A DNA stretch of 64,000 nt from Streptomyces aquilus (GTDB lineage: Bacteria > Actinomycetota > Actinomycetes > Streptomycetales > Streptomycetaceae). A program made the translations under genes and the position numbers. Position 1 is the stretch's first letter. Every line of letters begins with the position of its first letter. The stretch covers positions 5,270,001-5,334,000 of the forward strand of contig NZ_CP034463.1 of NCBI RefSeq assembly GCF_003955715.1, written 5' to 3'. The notes below the pieces were generated by a model. That model did no database searches. It was not told where the DNA came from and worked only from the letters and a program-made list of their open reading frames with translations. Positions 60,010-64,000 of this stretch are shown here, in pieces.

Positions 60010-60021
60010 CAGGTCGAGTAG

Positions 60022-60074
60022 TTGTCCACAGAACCGCCAACTAGCCTGTGGATAACTGGACTTGGTTGTGGATC
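60022..60074. promoter_or_regulatory. Three DnaA-box-like sites in the merR-kptA gap
   Basis: TTGTCCACA at 60022 (perfect), inverted TGTGGATAA at 60047 and weaker inverted TGTGGATCA at 60066, all within 53 bp. Confidence 0.55.
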
Positions 60075-60132
60075 AAACATCCGAAGCAAAATCATTCGCG
60101 TGATTCACGTCTCGCCCGTCACGCTGAAGGGC

Positions 60133-60681
60133 ATGGACGAACGACGCACCGTAAAGGTGTCGAAGTACCTCTCGAAGCACCTGCGCCATCAGCCGGAGCG
60201 CATCGGGCTCACGCTCGACGAGGGCGGCTGGGTCGAGATCGACACGCTGATCGCGGCGGCGGCAGCGCACGGCTTCCGCTTCACCCGGGAAGAGATGGAC
60301 CACGTGGTCGCCGCCAACGACAAGAAGCGCTTCGCCGTGGAAGGCACCCGCATCCGCGCCAGCCAGGGCCACAGCATCGACGTGGACCTGGGACTGCCCC
60401 CGGCGACGCCACCGCCGTACCTCTACCACGGCACCGTGGCCCGCAGCCTGGACGCGATCCGCGCCGAGGGGCTGCGGCCCATGAACCGGCACGCCGTGCA
60501 CCTCTCGGCGGACCGCGAGACCGCGACCCGGGTGGGCGCCCGGCGTGGCCGCCCCGTCGTGCTCTCGGTGGACGCCGGCGCCATGCACCGCGACGGACAT
60601 GTCTTCCACGTCAGCGCCAACGGCGTGTGGCTGACCGAGGCGGTACCGCCGCAGTACCTGCGGTTTCCCGACCCGCACTGA
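60133..60681 (+). CDS. kptA: RNA 2'-phosphotransferase (Tpt1/KptA)
   Basis: 182 residues; GAAGGGC precedes ATG 60133. Transfers an internal RNA 2'-phosphate to NAD+. The N-terminal winged helix has VSKYLSKHLRHQPERIGL (core Arg/His); the ADP-ribosyltransferase fold has RIRASQGHSIDVDLGL, YLYHGTVARSLDAI, VHLSADRETATRVGARRG and RPVVLSVDAG, containing the conserved Arg-His-Arg-Arg set. Bacterial KptA is active in vitro but its cellular substrate is unknown, because bacteria lack the tRNA-splicing pathway that makes 2'-phosphates. Confidence 0.94.
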   Translation: MDERRTVKVSKYLSKHLRHQPERIGLTLDEGGWVEIDTLIAAAAAHGFRFTREEMDHVVAANDKKRFAVEGTRIRASQGHSIDVDLGLPPATPPPYLYHGTVARSLDAIRAEGLRPMNRHAVHLSADRETATRVGARRGRPVVLSVDAGAMHRDGHVFHVSANGVWLTEAVPPQYLRFPDPH

Positions 60682-60760
60682 CCCCTCGTCGCCGGGCACG
60701 ACCGACGAGGGCGCCGTAATTCCCCGCGTGGCCCGGCACAGACCCGGCATGATCGGCGCC

Positions 60761-61204
60761 ATGGACCACCTCCCGACCACCGAGGCCGCTGTCACCGCCC
60801 TCCGCACGCTCGCCGCCGAGTACGCGCTCGCGATCGAGGTGACCCATGACATCGGCGCCGACCAGACCTCGCGCCGCACGGCCGCGGGCGTCGGCGTCAC
60901 CGCGGACCCCGACGGCTCCCTGCCCCACGAGGCCTACGTCGAGCTCGGCGGCCGGCCCCGGGTGGACGTGCGGCTCTACGCCGACGACGACGCTCTGATC
61001 ACCGTCGACGGCGTCGAATGCCCCGACATCGCCCGCGACGACGTGCCCGCGTTCCTGCGTGCCCTCTACGAAGGACACGCCTGGGTCAAGACGCGCCGCT
61101 TCCCGCCGGGCAACTTCCTGATGGTCCCGCTGCCGGGCGACCGGGTGCACAAGGAGTTCATCCTGGTCGGCCTGACTCCGTGGCTGAGCGGCCGCACGCG
61201 GTGA
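60761..61204 (+). CDS. Uncharacterised protein downstream of kptA
   Basis: 147 residues, soluble, acidic, ending in RRFPPGNFLMVPLPGDR and EFILVGLTPWLSGRTR. Beta-rich middle (EAYVELGGRPRVDVRLYADDDALITV). No known motif. Start choice among GTG 60728, ATG 60749 and ATG 60761 is uncertain, as no site has a good ribosome signal. Same strand as kptA, 79 nt apart; a functional link with KptA is possible but unproven. Confidence 0.65.
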   Translation: MDHLPTTEAAVTALRTLAAEYALAIEVTHDIGADQTSRRTAAGVGVTADPDGSLPHEAYVELGGRPRVDVRLYADDDALITVDGVECPDIARDDVPAFLRALYEGHAWVKTRRFPPGNFLMVPLPGDRVHKEFILVGLTPWLSGRTR

Positions 61205-61238
61205 CCCGAGGGCGGTCGGATCATGACCGTGGGTCACT

Positions 61239-61252
61239 GTTTCACGTGAAAC
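61239..61252. promoter_or_regulatory. Perfect parS centromere site
   Basis: GTTTCACGTGAAAC, the exact ParB-binding 14-mer of Streptomyces and many other bacteria, between two genes and 25 bp before the LLM gene. It implies a position within the oriC-proximal parS region. Confidence 0.92.
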
Positions 61253-61277
61253 CCGGTCGGCCGCATACGCTCGAACC

Positions 61278-62180
61278 ATGAGTCTGCGTCTGAGCACCGT
61301 GATCCTCCCGTACCGCCGCTGGTCCGAGGGGGGCCGTGCGGCATGGCAGCGGGCGGAGGAGCTCGGCTTCCACACCGCGTACACCTACGACCACCTGTCC
61401 TGGCGGACCTTCCGCGATGGACCCTGGTTCGGTGCGGTGCCGACGCTGACCGCCGCCGCGGCCGTCACCGACCGGCTGCGCCTGGGCACGCTGGTGACCT
61501 CGCCGAACTTCCGGCACCCGGTGACCCTCGCCAAGGAACTGATCTCCCTCGACGACATCTCCGGCGGCCGTGTCACGCTCGGCATCGGCGCGGGCGGTAC
61601 CGGCTTCGACGCCACCGTCCTCGGCCAGGAGCCGTGGACGCCCCGCGAGCGTGCCGACCGGCTGGCGGAGTTCGTGCCGCTGCTGGACCGGCTGCTGACG
61701 GAGGACTCGGTGTCGTACGAGGGCGACTTCTACTCGGCGCACGAGGCCCGCAACATCCCGGGCTGTGTGCAGCGGCCCCGGCTGCCCTTCGCCGTCGCCG
61801 CCACCGGCCCGCGCGGGCTGCGGCTCGCCGCACGGTACGGACAGGCGTGGGTGACCACCGGCGACCCCAAGCTGTACGAGAACGGCACCCCTGAACAGTC
61901 GGTTCAAGCCATTCGCGGACAGGCCGAGAAGCTGGCCGACGCGTGCGCCGAGATCGGGCGGGACACGAACGAGCTCGACAAGATCCTCCTCACCGGATTC
62001 ACCCCGGACCGCGGCCGGCCGCTGGAGTCGCTCGACGCGTTCGTGGACTTCGCGGGCCGCCACCGGGAACTGGGCGTCACCGAGATCGTGATCCACTGGC
62101 CCATCCCCGACTCGGACTTCGCCGCCGACGAGAAGGTCTTCGAGCAGATCGCCATGGAGGCCCCGGCGCAGCTGCGCTGA
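61278..62180 (+). CDS. LLM-class flavin/F420-dependent oxidoreductase
   Basis: 300 residues. Luciferase-like TIM barrel: [15 protein letters not shown] start, [57 protein letters not shown] in sequence, and the [11 protein letters not shown] segment. The [20 protein letters not shown] pattern is common to F420- or FMN-dependent members. Cofactor and substrate cannot be decided. ATG 61278 lies just after the parS site; a ParB complex there could affect its expression. Confidence 0.9.
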   Translation: MSLRLSTVILPYRRWSEGGRAAWQRAEELGFHTAYTYDHLSWRTFRDGPWFGAVPTLTAAAAVTDRLRLGTLVTSPNFRHPVTLAKELISLDDISGGRVTLGIGAGGTGFDATVLGQEPWTPRERADRLAEFVPLLDRLLTEDSVSYEGDFYSAHEARNIPGCVQRPRLPFAVAATGPRGLRLAARYGQAWVTTGDPKLYENGTPEQSVQAIRGQAEKLADACAEIGRDTNELDKILLTGFTPDRGRPLESLDAFVDFAGRHRELGVTEIVIHWPIPDSDFAADEKVFEQIAMEAPAQLR

Positions 62181-62275
62181 GACCACTGTGGGTGAGGGTG
62201 CAGGTGGGAGGCTGTAATCACTCACCTGTGCAGCCTCCCGCACGGCCGTGCACGCATATGCGGGAGAATGGCCGG

Positions 62276-63154
62276 GTGACTTCAGCGACTCGACAGCCCG
62301 AGACCCCGGCCGCCGCCGTCCCGCCGCGCCTGATAGCCACCGACCTCGACGGCACTCTGCTGCGCGACGACAAGTCCGTCTCGCCCCGCACGGTCGCGGC
62401 GCTCGCCGCCGCCGAGGACGCGGGGATCGAGGTCTTCTTCGTCACCGGCCGCCCCGCTCGCTGGATGAACGTCGTCAGCGACCACGTCCACGGCCACGGC
62501 CTCGCCATCTGCGGCAACGGCGCCGCGGTCGTCGACCTGCACGGCGGTCCCGGCGCCCACCGGTTCGTGAAGGTGCGCGAGCTGGCCCGGGAGAACGCGC
62601 TGGACGCCGTACGCCTGCTGCGGGACGCGGCGCCCGGCACGGTGTACGCGGTGGAGCAGACGTACGGCTTCCACCAGGAGCCGGACTATCCGAAGCTGCA
62701 CATGGAGATCCCGGACGAGCTCCAGCCCGCCGAGAAGCTGCTGGCGGCGGACGGCCCCGGCGCCGCTGAGCCGGTCCTGAAGATCCTCGCCTTCCACCCC
62801 ACGCTCGACCCGGACGCCTTCCTCACCCTGGCCCGTCTCGCCATCGGCGACATCGCCAACGTCACCCGCTCCAGTCCCAGCGCCCTGCTGGAGATCAGCG
62901 GCCCGGGCGTCTCCAAGGCCAGCACCCTCGCCCTGTGCTGCGCCGAGCGCGGCATCTCGCACGAGGAGGTGGTCGCCTTCGGCGACATGCCCAACGACGT
63001 CGAGATGCTGACCTGGGCGGGCCGGTCGTACGCGATGGGCAACGCGCACCCCGATGTGCTCGCCGCGGCCTCCGGCCGGACGGTCGACAACAACGAGGAC
63101 GGCGTCGCGGTCGTCATCGAGCAGTTGCTGGCCCAGCGCGAGGGCCTGTCCTAG
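62276..63154 (+). CDS. Cof-type HAD phosphatase
   Basis: 292 residues, GTG 62276 with GGGAG nine bases upstream. HAD motifs: [25 protein letters not shown], Lys in [12 protein letters not shown], and [15 protein letters not shown]2 cap as in sugar-phosphatases; about 40% alike by eye to the paralogue at 50639-51463. The TAG stop overlaps the convergent M23 stop by CTAG. Confidence 0.92.
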   Translation: MTSATRQPETPAAAVPPRLIATDLDGTLLRDDKSVSPRTVAALAAAEDAGIEVFFVTGRPARWMNVVSDHVHGHGLAICGNGAAVVDLHGGPGAHRFVKVRELARENALDAVRLLRDAAPGTVYAVEQTYGFHQEPDYPKLHMEIPDELQPAEKLLAADGPGAAEPVLKILAFHPTLDPDAFLTLARLAIGDIANVTRSSPSALLEISGPGVSKASTLALCCAERGISHEEVVAFGDMPNDVEMLTWAGRSYAMGNAHPDVLAAASGRTVDNNEDGVAVVIEQLLAQREGLS

Positions 63155-64000
63155 CCGAGCGGCACGCCCCGCGCCGCCAGCCACGGCACCGGGTCCACTC
63201 CCGAGCCCAGTTCCGGGGTGACCCGTACCTCGAAGTGCAGGTGCGGACCGGTGGAGTTGCCGGTGGTGCCCGACTGGCCGATCCACTGCCCCGCCGCCAC
63301 CTGGTCGCCCTGGTCGACGGTGACGGCGGCGAGATGGGCGTACTGCGTGTAGTAGCCGCCCGCGTGCTCGATCACGATCTCGATCCCGAAGGCGCCCCCG
63401 CAGGACACCGTCACCACCCGGCCCGCGCCCACCGAGCGCACCGGCGTGCCGATCGGTACCGCGAAGTCCTGCCCGGTGTGCCGGTTCGCCCACCGCGAGC
63501 CGCCGCTGCCGAAGCCCGCGGACAGCTCGTACGTCTCCACCGGGGTGACCCAGGGACTGGTGACCTGGATCGCCGGCTGATCCAGCCGGACGGCACCGCG
63601 GCAGGACCCCGCCGCGACCGAGGCGTCCGCCTGGCCCTGCAACTGGCTGCGCGCCTCTTCGAGCTTCTGCTCGATCCCCGTCTTCAGATCGGCGAGTTCG
63701 ACGTTCCGCTTCTCCAGCGACTGCCACGCGGTCGCGGCCTCCGCCTCGTCCGCGGCGAGCTTCGCCTCGGCCCGCCGGCTCTTCTCGATGGCGTTGTTCA
63801 CGGCCAGGTTCGTCTGGGAGAACACCTGCTGACCGCGCATCAGCTGATCAGGGCTGCCGGCGAGGATGATCTGCGCGGTGAGCGGAAGGTCGCCGCCGTT
63901 GCGGTACTGGGCGCGCGCGATCCGGCCCAGGTCCTCGTGCAGGACGGAGATGTCCCGCCGTTCCCGGTCGAGCAGCGCCTCCAGCCGCTGCGCCTTCGCC
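63151..64000 (-). CDS. M23-family peptidoglycan endopeptidase with coiled coil (5' end outside window)
   Basis: At least 283 codons to the window edge, without a start in view. The visible N-terminal part is a long coiled coil (RLEALLDRERRDISVLHEDL through KRNVELADLKTGIEQKL), as in EnvC/RipC-like activators. The C-terminal LytM domain shows zinc ligands HTGQDF (His, Asp) and GPHLHFEV (His-x-His). The protein should act in the cell wall. The lone Cys pair (GSCRG, VSCGG) may form a disulfide. All active-site residues are kept, so it is probably an active endopeptidase. Confidence 0.93.
   Translation of the reverse strand, partial: AKAQRLEALLDRERRDISVLHEDLGRIARAQYRNGGDLPLTAQIILAGSPDQLMRGQQVFSQTNLAVNNAIEKSRRAEAKLAADEAEAATAWQSLEKRNVELADLKTGIEQKLEEARSQLQGQADASVAAGSCRGAVRLDQPAIQVTSPWVTPVETYELSAGFGSGGSRWANRHTGQDFAVPIGTPVRSVGAGRVVTVSCGGAFGIEIVIEHAGGYYTQYAHLAAVTVDQGDQVAAGQWIGQSGTTGNSTGPHLHFEVRVTPELGSGVDPVPWLAARGVPLG

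Overview
The window is about 72% GC, with codon third positions saturated in G/C, many GTG starts, Tat substrates, an SSI-type protease inhibitor, a SigE-family ECF factor and Streptomyces-type parS and DnaA-box sequences. It is a Streptomyces (or very close actinomycete) chromosome. The gene order (Dyp peroxidase, pheA, serS, HAD hydrolase, double ABC operon, LLM oxidoreductase) matches my recollection of the oriC-proximal core of the Streptomyces chromosome. A perfect parS site and three intergenic DnaA-box groups fit that placement. This is mostly core genome: I see no insertion sequence, prophage, integrase or CRISPR array.

Layout. 1-7500: an MFS exporter cut by the window edge, then a tightly overlapped minus-strand operon of response regulator, histidine kinase, GT2-GtrA fusion and GT39 mannosyltransferase-like protein, which together look like a regulated envelope glycosylation system. 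7500-14300: an ABM-fold protein, a DUF2797 protein, small membrane proteins, a MarR regulator, an orphan GtrA protein, a Tat-secreted protein, a lipoprotein, tRNA-Arg and tRNA-Ser genes and a subtilisin-inhibitor homologue. 14500-25200: a 1522-residue PAS/pseudo-histidine-kinase/receiver protein, a fatty acyl-CoA ligase, a sigma factor, a coupled MaoC/DUF35/thiolase-like operon resembling the mycobacterial steroid side-chain retro-aldolase set, and a small secreted Asn/Gln-rich protein. 25500-37000: two stand-alone primase-polymerase-like proteins, tRNA-Ser(UGA), an HtrA protease, GDPD, an anti-sigma-like ATPase, a SEC-C/DUF5926 protein, a PP2C phosphatase and Xaa-Pro aminopeptidase. 37000-42400: a MocR regulator, an MFS protein, a CitG-like protein, a second anti-sigma-like ATPase and a His/Met-rich membrane protein. 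42500-47750: a copper-trafficking/peroxidase cluster (YcnI, Sco, PCuAC, CopC-CopD-YtkA, Dyp peroxidase). 47800-64000: pheA, serS, two Cof-type HAD hydrolases, a second tRNA-Ser(GCU), a four-gene ABC transporter operon, an M24 protein coupled to an EphD-like hydrolase/SDR fusion, a MerR regulator, RNA 2'-phosphotransferase, an LLM flavin oxidoreductase and an M23 peptidase cut by the edge.

The items I consider most worth a second look are the giant pseudo-kinase with six spaced basic TGRRR-type motifs, the ChsH1/ChsH2/Ltp2-like operon outside an obvious steroid cluster, the DnaA-box groups (one a 29-bp tandem array), the parS sites, the regulated GT2-GtrA/GT39 operon, and several short non-coding tandem repeat arrays. 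All domain assignments come from reading the sequence; no database search was run.
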